In this document: positions 22,840 through 30,608 of the stretch, one piece after another
How positions within the stretch are numbered: the first letter of the stretch is position 1
How the letters are laid out: each line of letters begins with the position of its first letter
From: Cryptosporangium aurantiacum
GTDB taxonomy: Bacteria; Actinomycetota; Actinomycetes; Mycobacteriales; Cryptosporangiaceae
Direction of reading: 5' to 3'
Assembly: GCF_900143005.1 (NCBI RefSeq)
Contig: NZ_FRCS01000003.1
Location: 62,001 to 126,000, forward strand
DNA length: 64,000 bases
Notes under the pieces: model-generated
Seen by the model: the letters and a program-made list of their open reading frames with translations, nothing else
Databases searched by the model: none
Told to the model about the DNA's origin: nothing
Position numbers and translations under genes: made by a program

Positions 22840-24991
22840 GGTGCCGTCCCGCGCGTACGGTCAGGGTGGATTCGCCTGACTCGCCGGTCTGCAACGCCTG
22901 GCGGTCGGTGAACGTCGACGTGAACGTCAGCGTGATGCCCTGCGCCGGATCCCTGATGGCCGCCAGGATGGCGGCCGCCGAGCCCGGTAGCTGCGCCGAC
23001 AGTGTCCGCAGCGCGCTTTCCACCAGGTGGTCGGCCAGCGTCTCGCCGCGTGCCGGCGGCACCGCCGCTCCCAGCGCGCGGCGCAGATGGAGCACGACCT
23101 TGCCGGCCAGCTGACGGCGCGTGACCGGGCCGACCAGCCGGGTGACCGTGGCGAGCGCCTCCGGGTAGGCCTGCTTGGTCAGATGACCGGCGAGAATCCC
23201 GCTGCTGCGCTCGCCGAGACGCAGATGCAGCCGGACGGCCGGCCGGTTGGCGGCGGCGAAACGCACCACCAGCCGAGGACGACGGCGTTTCAGCGCGCGC
23301 CCGGGCACGACCAGCCGGAACAGGCGTCGGCCCGGCGCGAACCGCGGAGCACCGGTCGGCAGACGCCGACCCAGTCCGGGACGGCCGAGCAGCAGCGTGG
23401 CCGTCTCCGGGGTGAGCTCCTCGAGCAGACCGGCCTCGCTCTCGAATGCGGAGAGATGACCCTCGCGGGTGCCGGGAATCGCTTCGTAGAGGCGCACCTC
23501 GCCGTTGACCGGCCACCGCTCGACGCCGGCCTCCTGCAGCCGCTCCTCCAGCGTGTCTTCACCGCGTAACACGATCGCGCGGGCCTGCGGGCGGCTGATC
23601 GTGACGTCGAAGACCCGCCCGTACGCCCGGTAGCGACGGCAGCGCGAGGTGCGCCGGGGCATCAGCACCCAGGTGGCCTCCTGGTCGTCGGACTCGAAGG
23701 TCTCCAGGTCCGACCGCAGCACCGAGGCCGGCAGCAGGCGCCCGGCGGCTTCAGCCAGAGCCAGGTCGGTCGCCGCTCGCAGACGCAACGGGTCGGCCAG
23801 GGACGCGGGCGGAAGCTCGAGGACAGTACGCACGGTCTCCTCGACGGTGTCGGCGAGCGCCTCCGCACCGAGCCGTTCGGGTGCCTCCGCCTCCAGCGAC
23901 AGCAGCCGAAGTCCGGTGTCGGCGATCCGCGGCGCAAGAGCCTTGGCAGCCACCGGACCGATGTGCGGCTCGATCAGCGGGGCCAGCTGCTTGCCGAGGA
24001 ACCCCACCACCCGGTCCCGTGGTACGAACCGGAAACCGGCGCGGAGGAGGGGCATCGCCGCCATCACGGCCGGGATGAACTGCTCCAGCTCCTCGATCGG
24101 CGGCCGCCCCCGCTCGGCCGCGGCGAGCTGCTCGGTCAGCGTGGCGCGGGCCCGGTCCAACTCGGACAGCGGATCCGGCCCGGTCGCGTACTCCTCGTGC
24201 TCGAACTCAGCGAGCAGCTCGTCGGCCCGCCCGTCGGTCGGCGCGAGAAGCAGCTGGGCCAGTTCCTGATCGAACGTCTCCCCGAGTGAGAAGGCTTCGT
24301 CGGTTTCGGCCTCACGCAAACCCAGCTTTGCGGCGAGGAGCCGGGCTGGCTCCTGTTGTGACGCCGGCAGCCGGCCGAGAGCCTTGTCCAGCACACCCTT
24401 GAGCAGGGGCGGGGCGATACGGCGGATCAGTCCGAAGAACTGACCCATCGGGATTACTTTGCCGAGCACTTTGATCCCGGCCTTGGCGACCTTCACCGCC
24501 TTGCGCACCAGGCCACCGAGGAACTGCTCGGTCGCCGCGGACGGTGACTCCCCGGCGGAACCCACCGAGTCGGCGAGCATCCCAGCCTCGTCCTCGGACA
24601 GGCGGCGGTCACCGTACTCTGCCTGGAGCCGCGCCAGCGCCTGGTCGACGGCTTCGGCACGGTCGGTCAACCACGCCTCCACCTCCTGCGTGGCCGGGTC
24701 CGCCGCGCCGTCGGCCAGCGGCACGCGGGCGCGCGCATGCAGGTAGCGCGCCGCGGCCTCGTCGACGAGGTCTTCCAACGCCTCGTCGAAGGACTCGTCG
24801 GCCAGGTCAGCCGCCAGCGACTGCCAGGTGGCCTCGGCGGCTTCCTGGCTGTCCGCGTCGGCCGACGCTTCGGCGAAGGGCGACGCCACGGCGCCGAACC
24901 CCTCGGACGCGATTTCCGCTTCGCGCGCCGAATCGACGGCGCCGCCGGCGAACGGGGAGATCCACAGCTCCTGCGACTCCACGGTGTCCAT
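22832..24991 (-). CDS. Large unrecognised eCIS-associated protein with acidic N-terminus
   Basis: A 719-residue protein. The first 140 residues are acidic and helical (ESFDEALEDLVDEAAARYLH). Then comes a basic, hydrophobic segment at about residues 155-205 (EQFLGGLVRKAVKVAKAGIK and MGQFFGLIRRIAPPLLKGVL) that could be amphipathic or membrane-active. A later beta-rich region (ARAIVLRGEDTLEERLQEAG) is followed by an Arg-rich part. Similar acidic-then-FLGGL arrangements occur in proteins beside other eCIS loci, from memory and not checked here. ATG 24991 has GAGGAG six bases upstream; a GTG seven codons earlier does not. Cargo, or a factor that loads it, is the likeliest role. Confidence 0.65.
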   Translation of the reverse strand: MDTVESQELWISPFAGGAVDSAREAEIASEGFGAVASPFAEASADADSQEAAEATWQSLAADLADESFDEALEDLVDEAAARYLHARARVPLADGAADPATQEVEAWLTDRAEAVDQALARLQAEYGDRRLSEDEAGMLADSVGSAGESPSAATEQFLGGLVRKAVKVAKAGIKVLGKVIPMGQFFGLIRRIAPPLLKGVLDKALGRLPASQQEPARLLAAKLGLREAETDEAFSLGETFDQELAQLLLAPTDGRADELLAEFEHEEYATGPDPLSELDRARATLTEQLAAAERGRPPIEELEQFIPAVMAAMPLLRAGFRFVPRDRVVGFLGKQLAPLIEPHIGPVAAKALAPRIADTGLRLLSLEAEAPERLGAEALADTVEETVRTVLELPPASLADPLRLRAATDLALAEAAGRLLPASVLRSDLETFESDDQEATWVLMPRRTSRCRRYRAYGRVFDVTISRPQARAIVLRGEDTLEERLQEAGVERWPVNGEVRLYEAIPGTREGHLSAFESEAGLLEELTPETATLLLGRPGLGRRLPTGAPRFAPGRRLFRLVVPGRALKRRRPRLVVRFAAANRPAVRLHLRLGERSSGILAGHLTKQAYPEALATVTRLVGPVTRRQLAGKVVLHLRRALGAAVPPARGETLADHLVESALRTLSAQLPGSAAAILAAIRDPAQGITLTFTSTFTDRQALQTGESGESTLTVRAGRHHD

Positions 24992-25056
24992 CAGCTCTCC
25001 TCGGGCCGACACAGGGGTCGGCCCGAGACGTTAGGAGACGTCGCTCCGTCGGTCCG

Positions 25057-25260
25057 TCACCGCGGCGTCTCCGGTTCGTCTCCGGACAGCTCGTCGATCC
25101 AGCCGGCCAGGCGGTGGCCGGCGGCCGAGCCGTCCGGCTCGTAACACACGACGGCAGCCCGGCCGGGAGCAACGAAGGTCATGCGGATGATCCATCGGTC
25201 GTCGTGGGGCCAGGCCCGCACCACGACGGTGGCCCACAGGTCGACGGGGTCGTCCGCCAT
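25057..25260 (-). CDS. Small unrecognised protein
   Basis: A 67-residue frame (start MADDPVDLWATVVVRAWPHD, then RWIIRMTFVAPGRAAVVCYE) with balanced composition, unlike antisense noise. It is the first frame of the minus-strand accessory group and begins 66 bases from the SARP box of the divergent regulator. No ribosome binding site is visible before the ATG. It may be a small regulator, an adaptor or a cargo tag; nothing in the sequence decides this. Confidence 0.5.
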   Translation of the reverse strand: MADDPVDLWATVVVRAWPHDDRWIIRMTFVAPGRAAVVCYEPDGSAAGHRLAGWIDELSGDEPETPR

Positions 25261-25326
25261 GAGGCGATGATGGGATCACAGCACTCGCCGAACGTCACCG
25301 CACCGTCTTTGACGCGTCCGGAAATA

Positions 25327-25358
25327 TAGACGCTGCGTTGACGCGGGACACCTACCGT
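25327..25358 (+). promoter_or_regulatory. SARP box and -10 element of the SARP gene
   Basis: Two direct heptamers, TAGACGC (25327-25333) and TTGACGC (25338-25344), are four bases apart, so they repeat every 11 bp. The second ends exactly eight bases before TACCGT (25353-25358), a good -10 hexamer. Heptamers 11 bp apart with eight bases to the -10 is the documented layout of SARP-activated promoters. A further TTGACGC copy at 25309-25315 is out of phase. The site lies directly before the SARP gene, which suggests autoregulation. Confidence 0.65.
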
Positions 25359-25391
25359 GAGATGGGCACGGCAATTCGAGGGGGCTCTGCC

Positions 25392-26123
25392 ATGGCGGCT
25401 GTCGCGACGCGCACCCCGACGCTGTCGGTGCTGGGCGGCTTCCGGCTGAGCTCCGGCGGCGCAACTGTGAACCTGCCGTCGAACGCCCGGCGCGTCCTCG
25501 GCTTCCTGGCCCTCAACGACACCGGCCACCAGCGGCACGTCCTGGCCGGCCGACTCTGGACCAGCGCCTCCCAAGAACGTGCCCAGGCCAATCTGCGCAC
25601 GGCCATCTGGCGCGTCCGGCAGACGCTGCCGGGTGTCGTCGACTGCTCCCGGGACAGCGTGCGGCTCAACCCCGCCGTGACGGTGGACTACCGCGGGATG
25701 ACCGCACTCGCCGAACGGTTGCTTCACCGGAAACTCGCACAGGACGATTTGCGGCAGGTGCCCTTCGGACTGCTCGCCGCCGATCTGCTCCCGGGATGGG
25801 ACGAGGACTGGCTGCTCATCGAACGCGAGCGGCACCGCCAGCTTCGCATGCATGCCCTCGAGGCACTAAGCACCCAGCTGACCGACATCGGCGAGTACGG
25901 CCTTGCGGTGGACTGTGCCTATGCTGCCATCGCCATCGAGCCGCTCTGCGAATCCGCGACGAAGGCACTGCTACGGGCCTGTCTGGCCGAGGGCAACCGC
26001 GCCGAGGCGCTGCGGCAGTTCCACCGGTTCCGCGACCTGCTCGCCGACGAGACCGGTCTACACCCCACCCGGCAACTGATGGAGCTCATGGGCGGAACCC
26101 TCGCCGGCGCCAAGCCCGGTTGA
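25392..26123 (+). CDS. SARP-family transcriptional activator
   Basis: A 243-residue regulator with the minimal SARP layout. An OmpR-like winged helix (about residues 8-95: SVLGGFRLSSGG, NARRVLGFLAL, AQANLRTAIWRVRQTL) is followed by a bacterial transcriptional activation domain of helical repeats (about 105-235: LLPGWDEDWLLIERERHRQL, ALRQFHRFRDLLADETGLHP). SARPs recruit RNA polymerase at promoters with 11-bp repeats next to the -10. Such a site stands just upstream. I choose ATG 25392 because GAGGGGG lies seven bases before it. It sits between the accessory genes and the DUF4157 toxin gene, 61 bases before the latter, and is the best candidate for controlling the injection system. Confidence 0.82.
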   Translation: MAAVATRTPTLSVLGGFRLSSGGATVNLPSNARRVLGFLALNDTGHQRHVLAGRLWTSASQERAQANLRTAIWRVRQTLPGVVDCSRDSVRLNPAVTVDYRGMTALAERLLHRKLAQDDLRQVPFGLLAADLLPGWDEDWLLIERERHRQLRMHALEALSTQLTDIGEYGLAVDCAYAAIAIEPLCESATKALLRACLAEGNRAEALRQFHRFRDLLADETGLHPTRQLMELMGGTLAGAKPG

Positions 26124-26172
26124 GCGGCAGCGCTCCCCGGTTCACCCGATGGCGCACCGTGGTGGCGCGTCC

Positions 26173-26178
26173 TACCGT
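26173..26178 (+). promoter_or_regulatory. Candidate -10 element (TACCGT) of the DUF4157 toxin gene
   Basis: TACCGT ends six bases before ATG 26185, consistent with a leaderless transcript; no ribosome binding site precedes that ATG. The surrounding CCTACCGTCAG (26171-26181) differs by one base from CCTACCGTGAG at the SARP promoter (25351-25361). Confidence 0.45.
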
Positions 26179-26184
26179 CAGTAC

Positions 26185-29100
26185 ATGAACGGGCCTGGGC
26201 GCGCGCACCGGACGACGTCCGCGCCTGCCGCCCGCCCGTCCACGCCTCGACCGCGGCGTAGCCCCGCTCCACGACGGACCCCGGGAGAGCGGCGCACCAC
26301 CCGGGACCGCCTGGCCACGGCTCTGAACCCGCCTGCCCGACCGGCCAAGGACGAACAGCTCGCGACGAAGGAGCCCGCGAACGGCGATCCGTCCTGGTCG
26401 ACCCGGGCGCGCATCGTCGCCGCGGCGTCCCGGCAGGCGACGACCGCCCGGGCGGCGGGACGCCGACCGCCGGCTCGGGGCACCGGCCGCCGGTCGGCTC
26501 CGGCCCCGAGACCCCCGGAGCGGCGGCCGCCGCGCGAGGCCGCGGCTCCCGCTGAAGCGCCGGTCGTCGGCGAACGACGGCGCCCGGAGCGCGCCACCGC
26601 CCGCGGTCCACCGACTCCGGCCGATGACGCCCGGGTCAGCGGCGTCGTGCAAACCAAGCTCACCGTGAGCCATCCGACCGATCCCTGTGAGCGTCACGCC
26701 GACGCGGTCGCGGCGCGTGTCGTCCGGGGCGCCGCGGCTCCTGCCGCCGTCGGCCGGACGGCTTCGTCCGTCCTTCACCGGGCCGCCGCGCCCTCCCCCT
26801 CGTCACGCCTGCCCGCGGCCGTCTCCGCACTCGTCGGCTCGCCCGGCGGCGGACGACCGCTCGACCCGGCGCTCCGGGCCCGGATCGAACCGCACGTCGG
26901 CATCGACCTCGGCCACGTCCGCGTACGCCAGGACGCCGCCGCCGCAGCCGGCGCGCGGGACCTGCACGCGCGTGCGTTCACCTCCGGCGCCACCATTTAT
27001 CTCGCCGCCGAGTCCTCCGCCTCCGACGTCGGCCTGATGGCTCACGAGGCGACGCACGTCGCCCAGCAGGATGCCTCCGTCGCCGCGCGCAGCACGGTCA
27101 TGCGCGATGTGACGGACCTTCTCCCGGACATCTCGGTCGAGGACCTGATCCCCGACTGGATCCTGGACGCCGTCCGGAGCGCGGTCCGCGTCACCCCGGG
27201 CTACCTGCTGCTCAGCTACGTCACCGGCAGCGATCCGCTGACCGGCGAACCGGTGCAGGTCGGGCCCGAGGACCTCGTAGAGACGCTGCTCACGTTCGGT
27301 CCGTTCGGTGCCGCGGTCGGCGCCGCGCTGCAGGCCGTCGGGGTCCTGACCGACGTCGTCGGCATCATCCAGAGCCGCCTCGCCGCCCACAACCTGACGC
27401 TCGGGCGGGTCCTCGGAGACCTCAGCCGCGCCTGGGATCAGATGTCCGTCGGGCTCGGGGTCGCCGGCAACGTCGCGATTCTCGAACAGGTCGTCGCGGC
27501 GATCCTCCGCGACGTGCGCAGCTTCGTCGAGTCGCTCGTGGACTCCGTGCTCGCGCTGGTGCGGGACGCCGCCGTGGCCCTCGCCGAGTCGCTGCTCGCG
27601 TCGGCGGAGTTCGGACCGATCTGGAACCTGACCCGCAAGGTGCTCCATTACGACCCGCTGCGGGGCGTCGAGGTACCGGCCACCACCGCCGAGATCCTCG
27701 CCGACTTCCTCCGCCTGATCGGCCAGGAGCAGCGGCTGGCGCAGATGGAGGAACGCGGCACGCTGCAGACCACCGCGGACTGGCTGGACACCCAGCTCGC
27801 CACGTTCGCGGGTCTCGTCGTCGACCTGCGCCTGCTGTTCAGCGACGCCTGGGCGGCCATCGGCCCGGCCACGCTGCCCGAACTGCCCACCGTGCTCGGC
27901 GAGCTCGCCGGCCGGGCGGTCGCGCTGGCCGGACGCGTCGGCGAGTTCGCGGCAACCGTGATCGGAATGGTCCTCGAGCTGGTCAAGGACGCGCTGCTCG
28001 GCTGGCTCAGCGACACCGCCAAGGGCATGCCGGGCTTCCCGCTGCTGACCGTGATCCTGGCGCAGGACCCGTTCACCGGCGAACCCGTCGAACGCAGCGC
28101 GCAGAACCTCATCATGGGTTTCTTCACGCTGCTGCCCGGCGGCCAGGCAACCTACGACCAGCTCTCCGAATCCGGCGTGATCCCGGCCGCCGCGGAACGG
28201 ATCGAGAGCGAGATGGTCCGGCTGGGGATCTCGCTCGAGATGGTCACCGGCCTGTTCCGCGGCATCTGGGACACGCTGAGCTTGGACGATCTCCTCGATC
28301 CGCTCGGCGCGTTCGCCCGGATCCTGACGCTGTTCGGCGAGCCGCTGTCCCGGCTGGTGATGTTCGTCGGCGTCGTCGTCGAGGTCGTCGTGACGCTGAT
28401 CCTGAAGCTGATGAACTTCCCGTCGGAGTTGCTGGGCAGCATCCTTAGCCACACCCTGCAAGCGATCGACGACATCACCCGGGACCCGGTCGGCTTCCTG
28501 GTCCGCATGGTCGAGGCGCTCAAGCTCGGCTTCGTCGGCTTCTTCGACCACATCGGCGGCTACCTGATCGACGGGCTGGTCGCGTGGCTCTTCCGTGGCC
28601 TCGGTCAGCTCGGGATCACGCTCCCCACCGACCTGAGCCTGGGCTCGATCCTCGGGCTGATCGCGGCGGTGCTCGGCCTGACCGCGGAGCACCTGTGGGA
28701 CAAGCTCGGCCAGCACCTCGGGCCGGAGCGAGTGCAGCAGATCCGCACGGCACTGGACACGCTGACCGGCGTCTGGGCGTTCATCCAGGAGGTCCAGCGC
28801 GACGGCCTGGCGGCGATCTGGCGATACGCGGCCGATCAGCTCAGCACGCTGTGGAGCACGCTGCTCGGGATGGCCACCGAGTGGATCATGAAGACGATCA
28901 TCGTCAACGCCACGGTGAAGCTGCTGAGCTTCCTCGACCCCTCCGGGATCATGGCGATCATCAACGGCTGCGTGGCGTTCTTCAACCTGGTGGTCTCCGC
29001 GATCGAGTATCTGCGCGATCTGCTCGAGGTGCTCGACCGGTACGTGTCGACGCTGGCCGCGGTGGCGGCGGGCAACGTGGTTCCCGGCGCGCAGATGCTC

Positions 29101-30498
29101 GAGCGGGGGCTGGCGAGCATCGTCCCGATCGCGATCGGCTTCCTCGCCAAGCAGCTCGGGCTGGGCAACGTCCCGGACAAGATCGTCGAGCTGATCGGGC
29201 ACGTGCGGGCGGTCGTCGACAAGGCCATCGATTGGCTGATCACCCAGGCGATCCGGCTCGGTCAGGCGGCCCTGAACGCCCTCGGCCTCGGCACCGAGAA
29301 GAAGGCCGCCGGGGCAGCACCGGGCGATGTGGACCGCCCGGTGACGGTGGCGCACGAGGCCCACGTGATCCGCGCCCACCGCGAGGGCAACGACCTCCAG
29401 ATCCTGATGTCCAGCGACCGGTTCGCCATCATCGACCAGCAGCTGGACGTCATCCGCAAGCACTTCGTCGACGACTTCTTGAAGAACCAACCGGACGAGG
29501 CGAAGACCCTCGACAGCCATCTGAACGGCATGAAAAAAGAGAAGGGCGATCTGCGTTCGCAGTACAACGCGGAGCAAGACCTCGACAAACGGGAGAAGAT
29601 CGTCACGGACGGCCTCGCCCGCTTCCATGATCAATTCACGTTCCTGGACGAGTACCTCGAGACGTTCATCGGCCCCTGGGCCACGGTCCGGCTCGGCGAC
29701 ATCGTGGAATACCCCGATCCGGATCCGGAGCGCGGCAGGACCTTGGCGACGGTCACGAAGATCATGGACCATGGGCCACTCGGTCTGGGCATACAGGCGC
29801 GGCCCGCGTACGAGAATCCGAGGGGCCACCGCGTGCCCGCGGACCAAGTGCCGTGGTGGGCGACGGGAAGGAGGCACGACCCCGGCGCCTTCGTGCTGCC
29901 CTACTCCCGATACGGCGCCGATCCCAAGGAGTGGATACGCGTCACCGGCGATCTGCCGCTCATGCCGGGAGGAAAAGACAACCCGTTCCTCGTCGCCTGG
30001 CCCAAACCGGCGTGGAACAACTATCCCCCACTCTTCGTGGGTCCTCCCAGCTCGACGTACGTGTCGCAAAGTTCGCTGGCTGCCCGCCACGCCGCGAAAG
30101 ATCCCACGGTCACGAAGTTCGGCCCGGGGGGCGGAACGCTCGGCGCCGCGGACATCGGCATCAAGGACCCGTACCGGCTGAAGCTTCATGACCGCGTGGG
30201 ACCGCTGAGCGTCCGGACCACTCCCGGCGGGGGGAAGCTTCTCCGTGTCCTCGACCCGTACGGCTTCAATTCGACGCGGGACGGGCTCCAGGGCGACCAC
30301 GTCCAGGACATTCAAATGGGGGGCGAGGACGAGTTGGCGAACCTGTGGATTTTGGACACAGCAACGAATACGCGGGCGGGTACCGCGCTCGCGAATGCTC
30401 CCGCTCGCTTCCGTGACGGCAAGAGCCCCGGAATCGTTCAGGACTTCAAGAGGTTCACCGGCCTCAAGTTCTACTTCGAGATCGACTCGATGAAGTGA
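26185..30498 (+). CDS. DUF4157 (eCIS core domain) protein with C-terminal HNH-like toxin domain
   Basis: A 1437-residue multidomain protein. Residues 1-170 are Pro/Arg/Ala-rich. The DUF4157 domain (about 200-310) has the marker HVGIDLGHVRVRQD and the metalloprotease-like motif LMAHEATHVAQQ. DUF4157 is found in proteins encoded beside eCIS particles. A long amphipathic helical region (about 320-1080) contains three related modules, at DPLTGEPVQVG, DPLRGVEVPAT and DPFTGEPVERS. The last 400 residues are different in style, lower in G+C, and end with GDHVQDIQMGGEDELANLW then D-TATN, an HNH/endonuclease-like arrangement. I read it as a polymorphic toxin delivered by the particle. ATG 26185 is preferred to 26149 for its leaderless promoter spacing. 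No obvious immunity gene follows. Confidence 0.78.
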   Translation: MNGPGRAHRTTSAPAARPSTPRPRRSPAPRRTPGERRTTRDRLATALNPPARPAKDEQLATKEPANGDPSWSTRARIVAAASRQATTARAAGRRPPARGTGRRSAPAPRPPERRPPREAAAPAEAPVVGERRRPERATARGPPTPADDARVSGVVQTKLTVSHPTDPCERHADAVAARVVRGAAAPAAVGRTASSVLHRAAAPSPSSRLPAAVSALVGSPGGGRPLDPALRARIEPHVGIDLGHVRVRQDAAAAAGARDLHARAFTSGATIYLAAESSASDVGLMAHEATHVAQQDASVAARSTVMRDVTDLLPDISVEDLIPDWILDAVRSAVRVTPGYLLLSYVTGSDPLTGEPVQVGPEDLVETLLTFGPFGAAVGAALQAVGVLTDVVGIIQSRLAAHNLTLGRVLGDLSRAWDQMSVGLGVAGNVAILEQVVAAILRDVRSFVESLVDSVLALVRDAAVALAESLLASAEFGPIWNLTRKVLHYDPLRGVEVPATTAEILADFLRLIGQEQRLAQMEERGTLQTTADWLDTQLATFAGLVVDLRLLFSDAWAAIGPATLPELPTVLGELAGRAVALAGRVGEFAATVIGMVLELVKDALLGWLSDTAKGMPGFPLLTVILAQDPFTGEPVERSAQNLIMGFFTLLPGGQATYDQLSESGVIPAAAERIESEMVRLGISLEMVTGLFRGIWDTLSLDDLLDPLGAFARILTLFGEPLSRLVMFVGVVVEVVVTLILKLMNFPSELLGSILSHTLQAIDDITRDPVGFLVRMVEALKLGFVGFFDHIGGYLIDGLVAWLFRGLGQLGITLPTDLSLGSILGLIAAVLGLTAEHLWDKLGQHLGPERVQQIRTALDTLTGVWAFIQEVQRDGLAAIWRYAADQLSTLWSTLLGMATEWIMKTIIVNATVKLLSFLDPSGIMAIINGCVAFFNLVVSAIEYLRDLLEVLDRYVSTLAAVAAGNVVPGAQMLERGLASIVPIAIGFLAKQLGLGNVPDKIVELIGHVRAVVDKAIDWLITQAIRLGQAALNALGLGTEKKAAGAAPGDVDRPVTVAHEAHVIRAHREGNDLQILMSSDRFAIIDQQLDVIRKHFVDDFLKNQPDEAKTLDSHLNGMKKEKGDLRSQYNAEQDLDKREKIVTDGLARFHDQFTFLDEYLETFIGPWATVRLGDIVEYPDPDPERGRTLATVTKIMDHGPLGLGIQARPAYENPRGHRVPADQVPWWATGRRHDPGAFVLPYSRYGADPKEWIRVTGDLPLMPGGKDNPFLVAWPKPAWNNYPPLFVGPPSSTYVSQSSLAARHAAKDPTVTKFGPGGGTLGAADIGIKDPYRLKLHDRVGPLSVRTTPGGGKLLRVLDPYGFNSTRDGLQGDHVQDIQMGGEDELANLWILDTATNTRAGTALANAPARFRDGKSPGIVQDFKRFTGLKFYFEIDSMK

Positions 30499-30504
30499 CG
30501 AACG

Positions 30505-30540
30505 AGTACAGGCGCCGCACCGTGGCGCGACGCCTGTACT
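30505..30540. terminator. Bidirectional terminator hairpin between convergent genes
   Basis: Perfect 10-bp arms (AGTACAGGCG at 30505-30514, complement at 30531-30540) enclose a 16-base loop. The hairpin begins seven bases after the DUF4157 gene and lies 69 bases from the end of the convergent structural operon, so it can serve both. Confidence 0.7.
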
Positions 30541-30608
30541 TGGGGACACGAACTCCGTACGACGTGCCCCTTTTTCAGAGACACGACCGAACACCGAGGC
30601 TTACGACG

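Noticed and set aside
26147-26178. SARP box upstream of the toxin gene
   Set aside because: Segments at the expected distance from TACCGT (26147-26153 and 26158-26164) do not resemble the TNGACGC heptamers or each other.
26803-30594. A 1263-residue open frame on the minus strand opposite the DUF4157 gene
   Set aside because: It is a mirror of a long G+C-rich gene, with composition dominated by Arg, Asp, Gln and Pro and no family motif. The plus strand has clear domains.
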